In this document: piece by piece, positions 1-9,277 of the stretch | How the letters are laid out: every line of letters starts with the position of its first letter | How positions within the stretch are numbered: position 1 is the stretch's first letter | NCBI GenBank assembly: GCA_027532555.1 | Contig: JAPZTJ010000019.1 | Location: 1 to 64,000, forward strand | DNA length: 64,000 nt | Direction: 5' to 3' | Source of the DNA: Aquidulcibacter sp. | GTDB lineage: Bacteria; Pseudomonadota; Alphaproteobacteria; Caulobacterales; Aquidulcibacteraceae | Program-made: the position numbers and the translations under genes | The notes under the pieces: model-generated | What the model was told of the DNA's origin: nothing | Databases searched by the model: none | Seen by the model: the letters and a program-made list of their open reading frames with translations, nothing else

Positions 1-530
1 GAAAAGCGACGCCGACGGCCCAGATCAACCACATCAAGTCGACCCCCATATCCCGCTGCTATCGTCTGTAACGTCTCCATACGCACAGTAACTAGCCCAG
101 TTCATACCTCACCGGTATGTGGCCCTCGCCGAATGGATACCCTAAAAACCCAAGCCTCACAGCTTATCGGGACGACTATCCGCGCAAAAACACGATAACC
201 TATATCATGGTCGCGTATTGAGAAATATCGAGGCAAGAGCGCTATCGCGCGTCGGAACTCGCCGAGCGTTTGGGTCTGACCCTGCCAGCACAGAAAAAGC
301 TGCTCTGCTCGGGCAAAGGTACACCATCTTGCAAACTAATTAAACAAACGTTCGCCGACCACCAGGATGAAGTGATTTAATGGCTTTCACAAACATCGTT
401 CTTTAACCGCAACATATGCCATCCAACCACGTTTTTGCGGTCTGCTTCTTGAAAAAGGTGTGACGTGCTGATGATAATACTCACGCCCTTGGATGAGGCT
501 ATGTGCTAAGATCTTGGCCGAAAGCATGAG
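1..530. other. No recognisable gene
   Basis: No coding region here can be supported. One frame stays open from about 222 to a stop at 378-380 but has no start codon and no family resemblance I recognise. It may be the tail of a lost gene. No RNA gene or repeat was seen. Confidence 0.5.
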
Positions 531-1175
531 CTACTCAGCTGTCATCCAACGACTATACAGTGTGGACAGCGATTGCTTTGCCCACACAAGGAATATCTCA
601 TCCCGTTCGGTTTCCCCATGCTCAATCCACCATAAGACAGCATCGATTAGGAAGCCTGCTACTGCTTGTGCGCATAAGCCGCGAAGCATTGCATCCTGAG
701 CGAGCCGAGGGTTTGCCTCAGCTAACAAATCCTCGGTCCGATTGACAATTCCTGCATGTAAGGCATCAAAATAGTGGCGCAACTCTGGGTCAATCGCGCA
801 ATGCCGAACAAGAATTTTCATCTCATTGGGATTTGCTCGCACCAACGAGATTACATCTCGCAAGTTTCGTCCAAGGCCTTTCCAAGCTCTGGTCTGAAGC
901 TCGCGCCAAAGCCCAGACATCCGCTGCAAGATAGTATGGATTAGCTCGTCTTTTGACGAGAAATGCCGATAGAGAACCTGCTTCGGAATTCCAAGTTCTA
1001 CAGCCAATGTATCCATTGTCGTTCCTCGAACGCCCTGCTGCGCCAGAACCATCGCTGCAGCTCGTGCAAGCTCATCAACCCGCGCTTGACGCAAGGCTGC
1101 CGCTTCCTCGCGAGGTGGCCTACCGCGGCGTCGATGGGAGACAAGTGGTGTCGCCGAATCTGAACTCTGATCCAC
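531..1175 (-). CDS. TetR/AcrR-family transcriptional regulator
   Basis: This is a 214-residue DNA-binding repressor of the TetR family. The N-terminus is basic (RRRGRPPREE near residue 16) and leads into the family helix-turn-helix at about residues 53-72 (TMDTLAVELGIPKQVLYRHF). The rest is a helical ligand-sensing domain whose ligand cannot be read from sequence. It is divergent from a TonB-dependent receptor gene. A perfect 6-bp inverted repeat lies in the 101-bp gap between them, so it probably controls itself and the receptor. With the receptor now broken, its remaining target is unclear. The family call is firm; the target is inferred. Confidence 0.9.
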   Translation of the reverse strand: MDQSSDSATPLVSHRRRGRPPREEAAALRQARVDELARAAAMVLAQQGVRGTTMDTLAVELGIPKQVLYRHFSSKDELIHTILQRMSGLWRELQTRAWKGLGRNLRDVISLVRANPNEMKILVRHCAIDPELRHYFDALHAGIVNRTEDLLAEANPRLAQDAMLRGLCAQAVAGFLIDAVLWWIEHGETERDEIFLVWAKQSLSTLYSRWMTAE

Positions 1176-1230
1176 TTTCTTCTCCTTCCCCCGGGCAGTT
1201 TATACACTTGGCTTGACTGTTCAAGATATA

Positions 1231-1248
1231 TGATACTAACTTGTATCA
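1231..1248. promoter_or_regulatory. Candidate TetR operator between divergent genes
   Basis: TGATAC-N6-GTATCA is a perfect inverted repeat with 6-bp arms. It sits 28 bp before the receptor start (1277) and 55 bp before the TetR start (1175). A TTGACT box at 1213-1218 could be a -35 element on the plus strand. Binding by the neighbouring TetR protein is inferred from position and symmetry. Confidence 0.5.
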
Positions 1249-1276
1249 ATTAATAATGGAACTCAGGGAGGAGTGT

Positions 1277-2636
1277 ATGGCGACTTTTCGTCTCGGGCTT
1301 TTGGCATCAGTTTGTATTTCGGCATGGATTTCACCACCGGCGATTGCTCAATCGATGCCTCAACAGGCCGCCTCAAAAGTCGGAACTCCCCAAAGTCAAG
1401 ACCCCCAGGCCATGATCGTGGAGGAGATTATTGTGACCGCGCGCAAACGCGAGGAGCGACGCGACAACGTGCCTGCCTCTCTGTCGGTGTTCGATCAAGC
1501 GCAGTTGAGGTTAATGGACGTAACGTCAGGTAAGGACCTAACCCGCATCACACCTGGAGCTTATGTGATCGATAATGGGTCTGGATTCAATGACGAGTTT
1601 CTGATTCGCGGCGAGGGGGCGGCCCGTCAAAACAATGCAGAAACTGGTGTGGGCCTTTATCGAAACGGTGTCTTTGTTGCTGGTGGAAACGCCGGCGGTC
1701 GTAATTTTGTGCCAATCGACTTTTTGATGTCGGTTCAGTTACCATCCTTCGGGGACCCCAAGGATCGTTTTACGGTCGCAATGCACTTGGCGGGGCTGTC
1801 GATATAGTTTCGCAGAGGCCGCGCACTGTCGTTGAAGGCGAAGTTCAAGTGGGCGTTGGATCCAATAAGGGTCACAATGGGGAGCTTATCGCCAATGTCC
1901 CCATTGGAGACGCTTTACTTGTCCGCGTTGGGGCCTTTGCGTCTGATCAACAAGAAGGGTTTTACAAATCCTCGATTACAGGTCAGTTTCTAGATATAGA
2001 GGAAACGACTGGATGGCGCGCTCAAGCAAATTGGCGTCCTTCTTCGGCGTTTGACTTGAACCTGCTACTGGAGCGGTCAGACGAGTTTGGCCCCAATGTG
2101 ATCGCGTTTGGGCAGGTGCTTCCCCAAGCCGATCCTCCCTTCAATCCAGTCGGCGCACCTTCTGGCTTCTCTGTGGGAAGATTTATCAAACCGGTTGATA
2201 CGCCCAGTTTCTTTGATCGCTCGACTCAAATGAAGGCGCTGGAATGGAGTTGGGATCTCGGCTTCGCCGACCTGAAGTCAACGACTGCCGAAAGGCGACG
2301 AATTGCTGCAACCCAGTCTGACGTTGATGTTTTCGGTAGTACTAACTTGGCGCGGGTAGTTCCAACGGTTGGGCTTGGGAGCGAGATATTCGAACGCGTA
2401 ACGCAAGATCTTCGTTTGGTTTCTCGATCTGATGTCGCGTTCACGTGGGTTATCGGTTTAGAGTATAACAAGGTTGATTCCGAGTTTGACACTGTACGAT
2501 TCTCAGATGCTCTGCGTAATGATCGCTTTGACGACTTATCTGATGTGCCAAGCACACTTCCCGCAGCTTGCGTTGTTGCCCCAACCTGTACATTGGCTCA
2601 AGTGCAAACCACCGCCCGAAATACGTATCGGCTATG
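1277..2636 (+). pseudogene. TonB-dependent receptor, frameshifted and 3'-truncated
   Basis: The start ATG at 1277 has a strong ribosome site (AGGGAGGAG, 1265-1273) and a signal peptide ending near AIAQ. A plug domain follows (EEIIVTARKREE, then LIRGEG). The frame breaks at a run of five T at 1721-1725. After it, the correct reading continues one frame over with the typical plug motif VTILRGPQGSFYGRNALGGA, then enters beta-barrel sequence. About 450 codons remain of a family that usually has 700-900. The gene stops where IS3 sequence begins near 2637, so the C-terminal barrel strands are missing. It was an outer-membrane importer whose substrate is unknown, and it is almost certainly non-functional. 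The single-base loss could in principle be a sequencing error, but the truncation is not. Confidence 0.85.
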
Positions 2637-2660
2637 ACCCAGCCCCCTGATCCGGGCCAT

Positions 2661-3576
2661 TTATAAGTAGAGTCTGTTCGCCTTTCTTTCTGGTTTGTGG
2701 TTGGTGGTCAAGGCCCGCTGAGTGGAGCCTTTGCGGAGCTCAGGCGCAGCGGGCCTGGATCGTTTGGCGCTTTGCTGTTGGTGGTTGCGCGCGAAGACTG
2801 CTGGTGCAAGTCCGCCGAGCGACGTGTGCGGGCGCTGTTGGTTATAATCGAGCGCCCATGCCGTCAGCGCAGCCCGTGCTTCAGTCAGCGATGAGAACAG
2901 CTCCTCGTTGAGGCATTCATCCCACAAGCGACCATTGAAGCTTTCGACGAAGGCATTCTGGGTTGGCTTTCCGGGGGCGATGTAGTGCCACTCGATATGT
3001 TGGTCCTGCGCCCATTTGAAAATGGTATGACTTGTCATTTCTGTCCCATTGTCACTGACGATAGTCTTGGGTTTGCCGCGTCTGGCGATGATCGCATCAA
3101 GCTCTCTTGCCAGCCGGTGACCTGAGATCGAGAAGTCCGCCACGACCGCCAGCGCCTCGCGGGTGAAGTCGTCAACCACACACAGGATGCGGAAGCGGCG
3201 ACCACCTGTCAGGCTGTCGGATACGAAATCTAAGCTCCAGCGCTCGTTCGGCGCTAATGGCATCGTCATCGGTCTGCGGGTCCCAAGCGCGCGTTTGCGG
3301 CCTTTGCGTCTGCGTACAGCTTTCCTCTCTATAGATCCGATAGAGCTTCTTGTGATTGGCATGGTGGTCCTCACGCGCCAGCAAAATGCCAAGGCGTCGA
3401 TAGCCAAACCGGCGGCGCTCGCCAGCAAGCGCGCGCAATCGCTCTCGCAGGGCCTCGTCACCGCCAGTCTTCTTTTCATACTGAAACGTGGAGCGATCCA
3501 GTCCAGCCACGCTGCACGCCCGACGTTCGCTGACGTCATGGTCCTTCATCGCCTGAACCACAGCGCGGCGCTTCAC
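2661..3576 (-). pseudogene. IS3 transposase OrfB with internal frameshift
   Basis: The N-terminal part (GTG start at 3576, [20 protein letters not shown]) holds the HTH_21-type region. It loses frame at about 3320-3325, just after LYRIYREE. The other frame continues with [11 protein letters not shown] and the rve integrase core. Catalytic residues visible in the core are D of WSLDFVSD, D of IVSDNGTEM and E of [13 protein letters not shown]. The C-terminus ends at a TAA at 2661. All DDE residues survive, but the two halves cannot be read as one protein without correction. It is not active as it stands. Confidence 0.85.
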
Positions 3577-3584
3577 ATCGGGCG

Positions 3585-3763
3585 TTAGTAGTTTTTTGTT
3601 GCCATGTCCTTGAGCACAGCGACATCCAGCATCGTCTCGGCCAGAAGCCGCTTCAGACGCGCATTCTCCAACTCGAGCGCTTTGAGCTTCTGCGCGTCCG
3701 ATACGCTCATCCCGCCGAACTTGGCTTTGTACTTGTATAAGGTCGCATCCGAGATCCCGCGCT
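3585..3763 (-). pseudogene. IS3 OrfA, 5'-truncated
   Basis: Only the last 58 or so codons remain. They read RGISDATLYKYKAKFGG, then a leucine-zipper-like helix ending KDMATKNY. This matches the C-terminal half of the orfA helix-turn-helix protein of IS3 elements. The ATG and first helix are absent because hipA sequence replaces them. A run of A residues near the 3' end is the usual place for the orfA-orfB frameshift in this family. Confidence 0.8.
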
Positions 3764-4134
3764 TAGCCCCGGTCTATGACCTCGTAACCACCACGGCCTA
3801 TCTACCGATGGACCAAATGGCCCTTACGCTAGACGGCTCAACCCGCTGGCCCACAATTCAGAAACTTAAAGAACTCGGCCAAAGGCGCGCTGGTCTGACA
3901 GCCAGGCAAGCAACCGAGCAAATTGAGGCGACAGCCGCTACCTTGCTGGACCTGCGGGCTGAGCTCGCGTCCTGGTTTAAGGCATCATCCAACCCGGAGA
4001 TTGGCGCAGCGATGGTCGCGCGCTGGGAAGCTTGGGCTGAATCCATATCTTGTAGATTGTCAGTTTCTAACGTCATCCTGCCGAGATTGTTCGCATCTGG
4101 ATCTTGTGCGCTCTGGGCTGAAGTACACTCATAA
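3761..4134 (+). pseudogene. hipA kinase remnant, C-terminal end only
   Basis: The frame reads RLAPVYDLVTTTAYL straight after the IS3 junction. RLAPxYD is the metal-binding-loop motif of HipA-family kinases (compare RLAPLYDVST in the intact neighbour). About 90 residues of helical C-terminus follow. Everything upstream, including the ATP-binding and catalytic loop, is missing. The last 25 or so residues (after ARWEAWAES) no longer look like HipA, so there may be a second lesion. It differs from both intact hipA genes next door, so it represents a third module. Confidence 0.75.
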
Positions 4135-4137
4135 AAA

Positions 4138-4202
4138 TTACCTTTTAAGATAAATCAGTGTCTGGCAGCTAGGCTTGACTACAATTTTATCTTTTAAGAT
4201 AA
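4138..4202. promoter_or_regulatory. Paired HipB-type operators and promoter of hipBA module 1
   Basis: Two palindromes lie 49 bp apart. TTATCTTTTAAGATAA at 4187-4202 has perfect 7-bp arms around TT. TTACCTTTTAAGATAA at 4138-4153 has one mismatch. Each contains a TATC-N6-GATA-like core resembling the TATCC-N8-GGATA operators of E. coli hipBA. A TTGACT box at 4175-4180 with 17-bp spacing puts a weak -10 (GATAAA, 4198-4203) inside the second palindrome, which fits autorepression by HipB. Symmetry is seen directly; the binder is inferred. Confidence 0.65.
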
Positions 4203-4265
4203 ATTTTCTTGCAATCCTCTCCTGTATCAACGATATTTACTGAAATCGGTAAAGTGGAGTCGGCG

Positions 4266-4553
4266 GTGAGCACTTTTGAAACAACTCAATTGCCTGAAAT
4301 CGGCAAGCGCATTCGCAACAGCAGGCTTTCTGCTGGCTTGAACTTACATGAATTAGCTCGTTTGAGCGGCATAAGCGCCCCCGCCCTTTCCCTAATTGAA
4401 AATGGCAAACGCGATTTGCGCTTGAGTAGCCTCTTTCGAATTGCCGGAGCTCTGCGCGTTGAAGCAACGAACTTGTTGCATGCTCAAGCGGAAAATCTCG
4501 TCACGCCTGATGCGCTAGGGGGTTCAGGTTACAACCTTGGTGACTATCAATGA
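4266..4553 (+). CDS. hipB: HipB-like antitoxin, XRE-family (module 1)
   Basis: This is a 95-residue DNA-binding antitoxin. The Cro/C1-type helix-turn-helix spans roughly residues 14-66 and includes LARLSGISAPALSLIENGKR. HipB proteins bind the operator palindromes upstream and sequester the HipA kinase. I chose the GTG at 4266 because GGAG lies 7 bp before it; an upstream TTG at 4209 would overlap the operator-promoter region. The stop overlaps the hipA start by 4 bp (ATGA), the normal coupling in these modules. Confidence 0.85.
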   Translation: MSTFETTQLPEIGKRIRNSRLSAGLNLHELARLSGISAPALSLIENGKRDLRLSSLFRIAGALRVEATNLLHAQAENLVTPDALGGSGYNLGDYQ

Positions 4554-5857
4554 CCAATCGTGTCCCTGTCTGGTTTGATGCGCTTCACGTCGGGGACATC
4601 GAGGTTGGTGTCGATGGCGACCTCGGCTTCGAATACACACACAATTGGATTGCTACACGCGGTGCCTTTCCCCTGTCTGTGACGATGCCAGTGAGTGCGC
4701 AAAAAATCCCAAGTGAGATCATCTCACCCTGGCTCGCCAATCTCTTGCCGGAAGAAGAACAACTATCAATTTTGACCCGTTCACTTGGATTGAACCAAGC
4801 GGACAGTTTGGCTGTGCTTCAGGAAATTGGTGGCGATACCGCCGGGGCGCTGTCGTTTGGAGCAAAGTCTGCTCCTGCCGACTGGGCCTATACGCCACTT
4901 GCCGAGTTTTACGGCACCAGAGATCAAGAGACAGCCCTCGCACGCCATTTTGAAGACTTGGCTCTCCGCCCTTTTCTGGTGGGCGAAGAGGGCGTACGTG
5001 TGTCGCTCGCCGGAGGACAAAGGAAAACCGCTCTGGCTGTCCTGGATGCTAATGGGCAGCCAGTTTTGCGTTTGCCTCGCGAGAGAGACGTGCTGGCAAT
5101 CCCCCGAAATGGTGCGCCTTCCACTTTAATCCTTAAGCCTGATAATCCGATCTTGCCGGGGATTGTCGAGAACGAGAACTATTGCCTCCATCTTGCAAGG
5201 GCCATTGGCATTGCTTCAAGCGATGCAACAATTATTCGAGCTGGGACACGTAAAGCAATCGCTGTCTTACGATATGATCGCTACTTGACCAGATCGGGCA
5301 CGATCCAGCGGGTTCATCAGGAGGACTTTGCCCAAGCCAACCAGTTTCCGCCTGGCCGAAAGTATGAACGGGGTACAGTCACCGGTGTAAACCTCCCAAC
5401 CCTTTTGAGGACCGCCCGCCATATCTCACCTGTCGACGCGCTTGCCTTATTGGATCAGCTGCTCTTCAACATTCTCGTTGCGAACACCGACGCTCATGCC
5501 AAGAATTATTCGCTTCTTCTCCCGATTGGTGCGGCACCGCGCTTGGCACCGCTTTATGACGTCTCTACGGTTTTGCCATGGCCCCAGGTCAACCAGTATC
5601 TTGCTCAAACGATTGCCGGCAAGAAGCGAAAGCCTGGCGATATAGCACCGCGGCATTGGGAGGATATTGCACGTGCGGGAGGGTTCCGACCCGCAGATGT
5701 CCAATCACGCGTGGTTGAGCTTGTTGACGCGATGGTTGCCCAGCGGGTGGCAGTATCGGACACGGTTTCAGCAATGCCCGCATCCACCAAAGGATATGTG
5801 GAGGAAGCCGCCCGTCTCATCGAAGAGAATGCCTTACGTATCGTTGGGCGCATTTAA
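4550..5857 (+). CDS. hipA: HipA-family serine/threonine kinase toxin (module 1)
   Basis: The protein has 435 residues, full length for HipA. Such toxins phosphorylate a translation factor (glutamyl-tRNA synthetase for E. coli HipA) and cause growth arrest. The HipA N1 domain covers about 5-105. The regulatory serine loop SLAGGQRKT is at 152-160 and the ATP-side motif LILKPDNP is at 193-200. The catalytic loop NTDAHAKN is at 312-319 (catalytic D314), followed by the metal-binding LYDVST motif at 335-340. All kinase residues look intact. It is cotranscribed with the upstream hipB. Its target here cannot be predicted. Confidence 0.92.
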   Translation: MTNRVPVWFDALHVGDIEVGVDGDLGFEYTHNWIATRGAFPLSVTMPVSAQKIPSEIISPWLANLLPEEEQLSILTRSLGLNQADSLAVLQEIGGDTAGALSFGAKSAPADWAYTPLAEFYGTRDQETALARHFEDLALRPFLVGEEGVRVSLAGGQRKTALAVLDANGQPVLRLPRERDVLAIPRNGAPSTLILKPDNPILPGIVENENYCLHLARAIGIASSDATIIRAGTRKAIAVLRYDRYLTRSGTIQRVHQEDFAQANQFPPGRKYERGTVTGVNLPTLLRTARHISPVDALALLDQLLFNILVANTDAHAKNYSLLLPIGAAPRLAPLYDVSTVLPWPQVNQYLAQTIAGKKRKPGDIAPRHWEDIARAGGFRPADVQSRVVELVDAMVAQRVAVSDTVSAMPASTKGYVEEAARLIEENALRIVGRI

Positions 5858-6028
5858 GCTAGATCACAAACGGTCCGGCCCGCCACAGCATATTTCAGGA
5901 TAGGCTTCAGCTTTCCGGCTGTCTTGAGATAATGAGCTGCCTGAATTCGCACGGTTCGGGGACGCAGCCGAGTCCGCCTATTATTTGTCTCCACCAGGAG
6001 CCATGAGATTCAAGGATAACTTGATGCA

Positions 6029-6079
6029 ATGTCATCTTCATGCTACAAAAAATACGATAAAGACTTGTGAAGATCACAT
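6029..6079. promoter_or_regulatory. Inverted repeat upstream of hipBA module 2
   Basis: ATGTCATCTTCA (6029-6040) is repeated in inverted form as TGAAGATCACAT (6068-6079), matching at 11 of 12 positions. The repeat ends directly before the ATG at 6080, so it brackets the likely promoter and start region. It has no resemblance to the module 1 operators, which suggests the two antitoxins do not cross-regulate. It is probably the autoregulatory site of the second HipB-like protein. Confidence 0.55.
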
Positions 6080-6406
6080 ATGCCTACACCTCATCATCCC
6101 TCGTCTGCTGTTCAGCGCGCCTTGCGCTCGCTTGGCGCTGACCTGCGCGATGCTCGCAAACGTCGCGAATTGCCAATGCAGATCATTGCCGAACGCGCCT
6201 TCACGTCACGTTCAACCCTGCAACGCGTCGAAAGCGGTGATCCCAGCGTCAGCATCGGCATTTACGCGGCCGTCATGCAGGCATTGGGACTGCTTGACGG
6301 GCTTGGAACTCTCGCCGACATCAACAATGACCCGGTAGGAAAGATCTTGGCCAGCGCGGCTTTACCCAAACGCGTCCATCTGAAGTCCAAGAGTATCCGT
6401 CCATGA
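6080..6406 (+). CDS. HipB-like XRE-family antitoxin (module 2)
   Basis: This is a 108-residue helix-turn-helix protein. The DNA-binding domain lies at about residues 12-68 (LRDARKRRELPMQIIAERAF, then STLQRVESGD). It is followed by a short C-terminal tail ending in basic residues. Its stop overlaps the next gene's ATG by 4 bp. It belongs with the HipA-like kinase downstream as antitoxin and autorepressor. It is clearly diverged from the module 1 antitoxin. Confidence is high for the fold and moderate for the exact role. Confidence 0.82.
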   Translation: MPTPHHPSSAVQRALRSLGADLRDARKRRELPMQIIAERAFTSRSTLQRVESGDPSVSIGIYAAVMQALGLLDGLGTLADINNDPVGKILASAALPKRVHLKSKSIRP

Positions 6407-7650
6407 ACGATATCGAGGTCTATGTTGACCTATCTGGCGAGACTTTCCTGGTTGGTCTCGCGCGGATTAATTGCGCGCGCGGCAATGAAACCATGGTCTT
6501 TGAGTATGATCGGACGTGGTTGGAAAGTACCAATCGATTTGCCCTGGAGCCAGGGCTGCCATTGTTGCGAGGCGGGTTTTCGCCTGGCCCGGGCCATTCC
6601 CTATTCAGCTCGATTGGTGATTCAGCCCCTGATACCTGGGGGCGCCGCCTCATGCAGCGCGCAGAGCGGCGCGCCGCCCAAAAGGAAGGTCGCCAGGTTC
6701 GCACCCTAATGCAGACTGACTACCTTCTTGGGGTAACCGATTTCTCCCGCCTTGGTGCTTTAAGGTTCAAGAAAAAGGCGGAAGACCGTTTTCTCGCAAT
6801 CAGTTCTGGTGGCGTACCAGCGCTCATTGACCTCGGCCGCTTGCTACAATCCAGCGATCGCATCTTATCGGACGAAGAGACCGATGAAGACCTGCAGATG
6901 ATCTTTGCGCCTGGTTCCTCACTTGGCGGTGCCAGGCCAAAGGCTTCTATTCTCGATCGAAACGGAGATCTCTCAATCGCGAAGTTCCCAAAGGAAAATG
7001 ACGACTACAGTATTGAAACCTGGGAGGAGATCGCATTGAGATTGGCAAGCCTGTCTGGCATCCAAACGCCAACACATGAGTTGGTGAAGGTTGCCGGGCG
7101 CGCCATCATGCTATCAAAGCGGTTTGATCGGTCGGGCATTTACCGCACACCATTTTTGTCGGCGATGGCCATGACGGCGTCACGTGACGGACAAACCGGT
7201 TCCTATCCGGAATTAGTCGACGCTCTGGGCGCACATGGTGCCCAAGCACGTCTCGACTCCAGTCAACTTTATCGCCGCGTTGTTTTCAATGTCATGATAT
7301 CCAATGTTGACGATCACTTGCGAAATCACGGGTTCCTTTGGGCCGGAAAAGCCGGATGGATACTCTCTCCTGCCTATGACCTAAACCCGGTTCCAACCGA
7401 CCTAAAGCCCCGCATCCTCTCAACCAATATCGATCTTGACGAGGCAACCTGCTCACTCGACCTATTGGAAAGCGCTTGTGGCTATTTCGGCTTGGGCTTG
7501 AAGGAGGCGCGCCTGATTATTCGCGAAGTCGCACAAGTCACAAGAAGCTGGCGGGCGATTGCGGTCGAGGTCGGTGCTAAGGCATCAGAAATAAGCCGAA
7601 TGGCGTCTGCCTTTGAACATGAAGATTTGAATCGCGCGCTGAAGCTTTGA
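6403..7650 (+). CDS. HipA-like kinase toxin, second subfamily (module 2)
   Basis: The 415-residue protein shows the HipA layout with different signature details from module 1. The serine or glycine-rich loop is SSLGGARPK at 172-180, followed by IAKFP at 192-196. A KRFDR motif lies at 239-243. The catalytic loop is NVDDHLRNHGF at 301-311, with HLRN in place of HAKN, and SPAYDLNP at 322-329 is the metal-binding motif. The N-terminal HipA domain starts with IEVYVDLSGETFLVG. All kinase elements are present. It is translationally coupled to its antitoxin. Subfamilies with DDHxRNHGF are common in proteobacteria, but few have known targets. Confidence 0.88.
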   Translation: MNDIEVYVDLSGETFLVGLARINCARGNETMVFEYDRTWLESTNRFALEPGLPLLRGGFSPGPGHSLFSSIGDSAPDTWGRRLMQRAERRAAQKEGRQVRTLMQTDYLLGVTDFSRLGALRFKKKAEDRFLAISSGGVPALIDLGRLLQSSDRILSDEETDEDLQMIFAPGSSLGGARPKASILDRNGDLSIAKFPKENDDYSIETWEEIALRLASLSGIQTPTHELVKVAGRAIMLSKRFDRSGIYRTPFLSAMAMTASRDGQTGSYPELVDALGAHGAQARLDSSQLYRRVVFNVMISNVDDHLRNHGFLWAGKAGWILSPAYDLNPVPTDLKPRILSTNIDLDEATCSLDLLESACGYFGLGLKEARLIIREVAQVTRSWRAIAVEVGAKASEISRMASAFEHEDLNRALKL

Positions 7651-7698
7651 CAAATCACGACCCGCCGTTCGCATTAGCTGGGCTTGAAGGTAAAAACT

Positions 7699-8003
<305 letters not shown>

Positions 8004-8023
8004 AGGGGGGTTTAAAGTAAGCC

Positions 8024-9277
8024 ATGCAAGATCGGGTAAAACTGACAAAACGATACATTGATGCGCAGACACCGGACCCAGAGAAAGAGCGCTGGATCTG
8101 GGATAGCGAAGTGCGTGGATTGTTCTTACGCATTTATCAAAGTGGCGAAAAGCGCTTTGCCATGAAGTTCAGGATTGGCCGTCAGCAGAAGGTTTTCACG
8201 ATTGGCACGGTGGGCTCGCCGTGGACAATTGAGACGGCCCGCGAGCATGCCAAGGAGCAATTGCGCGATGCCTCCCTTGGGGTAGACCCTCAGAAGCGCA
8301 AGGCTGCGGCACGGGCAGAGCCGACGGTGTCCGAGCTCATCGATCGCTACTTGAAAGAAGGCCCAGCCGATAAGCCAAACAAACGCGCCGCCACCTGGGA
8401 GCAAGATAGGTCAAGCTTGCACTCCCATATCCGGCCCTTGTTGGGCAGTCGCATCGCGGCTCATCTAAAACCTTCTGACCTTGCAAAAGCGCAAAGTGAA
8501 ATCGCGGCGGGCAAGACCGCGGTCTCAGCCCTGAGTGGCAAGAAGCGCGGGCGGCTAAACATAACGGGTGGCAAGACAACCGCATCACGCTGCACGATCA
8601 TTTTTCAAGCCATGATGGCCTGGGCTGTAAAGCGGAAAATCTTGGTGGCCCATCCAACATTAGGTGTGGTGCGCTACAAGACTGAAAAGCGGGAGCGCTT
8701 CATCAGTGTGGACGAAGTCCAGAAAGTTTTTGAAGCCACGGAACGTCTCGAGAAGCGCGGCGAGGTCCGATCTGAATTTGGCGTCATCATTCGGCTTTTG
8801 ATCCTGACAGGTGCGCGCAGGGGGGAAATCCAAGGCCTTCAGTGGCGCGAGGTCGACATCGATCGGCGCTCTATCGTATTGCCTGATGCCAGATCAAAGA
8901 CTGGCGCGCGACGAATTCCATTGTCCGATGCGGCTATCGAGGTGCTTGAAGGGATCAAACGTAAGAGCGACTATGTCTTCCCTGCCAATCGTGTCAATGC
9001 GGCTTCTGGTCATACCGTAGGCCTACCTCGAGCCTGGCGCGCTATCCGCGAGGAGGCAGGTCTTGATGATCTCCGGATCCACGATTTACGCCACTCGTTC
9101 GCATCCTTTGCCGCTGAGGCCGGGGCTAGCCTTCAGCTCATCGGTAAAGCCCTTGGTCATACCCAAATGCGCACCACCGAACGCTATGCGCACCTTCGAG
9201 ATGATCCTTTGCATGCATTGGTCAATGAGATTGGGGAGCGGCTGAATTCCGGCAGGAAAGTGCCTATAGCAAAGTAG
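8024..9277 (+). CDS. P4-type tyrosine integrase
   Basis: This is a 417-residue site-specific recombinase. The N-terminal DUF4102 arm-binding domain occupies about 5-95, a SAM-like core-binding domain about 100-205, and the catalytic domain about 225-395. The active-site set is complete: R265 (TGARRGE), H353 and R356 (IHDLRHS), H379 (LGHT) and nucleophile Y388 (ERYAH). It starts about 190 bp from the tRNA-Ala fragment, the standard arrangement for tRNA-targeting islands. It should cut and rejoin DNA at tRNA-Ala. The repeats in between are its likely arm sites. It appears intact. Confidence 0.95.
   Translation: MQDRVKLTKRYIDAQTPDPEKERWIWDSEVRGLFLRIYQSGEKRFAMKFRIGRQQKVFTIGTVGSPWTIETAREHAKEQLRDASLGVDPQKRKAAARAEPTVSELIDRYLKEGPADKPNKRAATWEQDRSSLHSHIRPLLGSRIAAHLKPSDLAKAQSEIAAGKTAVSALSGKKRGRLNITGGKTTASRCTIIFQAMMAWAVKRKILVAHPTLGVVRYKTEKRERFISVDEVQKVFEATERLEKRGEVRSEFGVIIRLLILTGARRGEIQGLQWREVDIDRRSIVLPDARSKTGARRIPLSDAAIEVLEGIKRKSDYVFPANRVNAASGHTVGLPRAWRAIREEAGLDDLRIHDLRHSFASFAAEAGASLQLIGKALGHTQMRTTERYAHLRDDPLHALVNEIGERLNSGRKVPIAK

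Larger units (their letters stand above)
2637..3763 (-). mobile_element. IS3-family insertion sequence, degraded and missing one end
   Basis: The element contains an orfA remnant and an orfB (DDE integrase) in the usual overlapping order on the minus strand. The left boundary is placed near 2637, where receptor sequence stops. On the right, orfA is interrupted inside its helix-turn-helix domain and runs straight into hipA sequence at about 3757-3766, so roughly the first 100 bp of the element plus its terminal repeat are gone. No matching inverted repeats or target duplication could be found, as expected for a deleted copy. Different genes flank the two sides, which points to a deletion or recombination rather than a simple insertion. 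Confidence 0.8.

Noticed and set aside
222..380. Open frame of about 52 codons with no start
   Set aside because: No start codon, no ribosome site and no family resemblance; it could be chance or the end of a lost gene.
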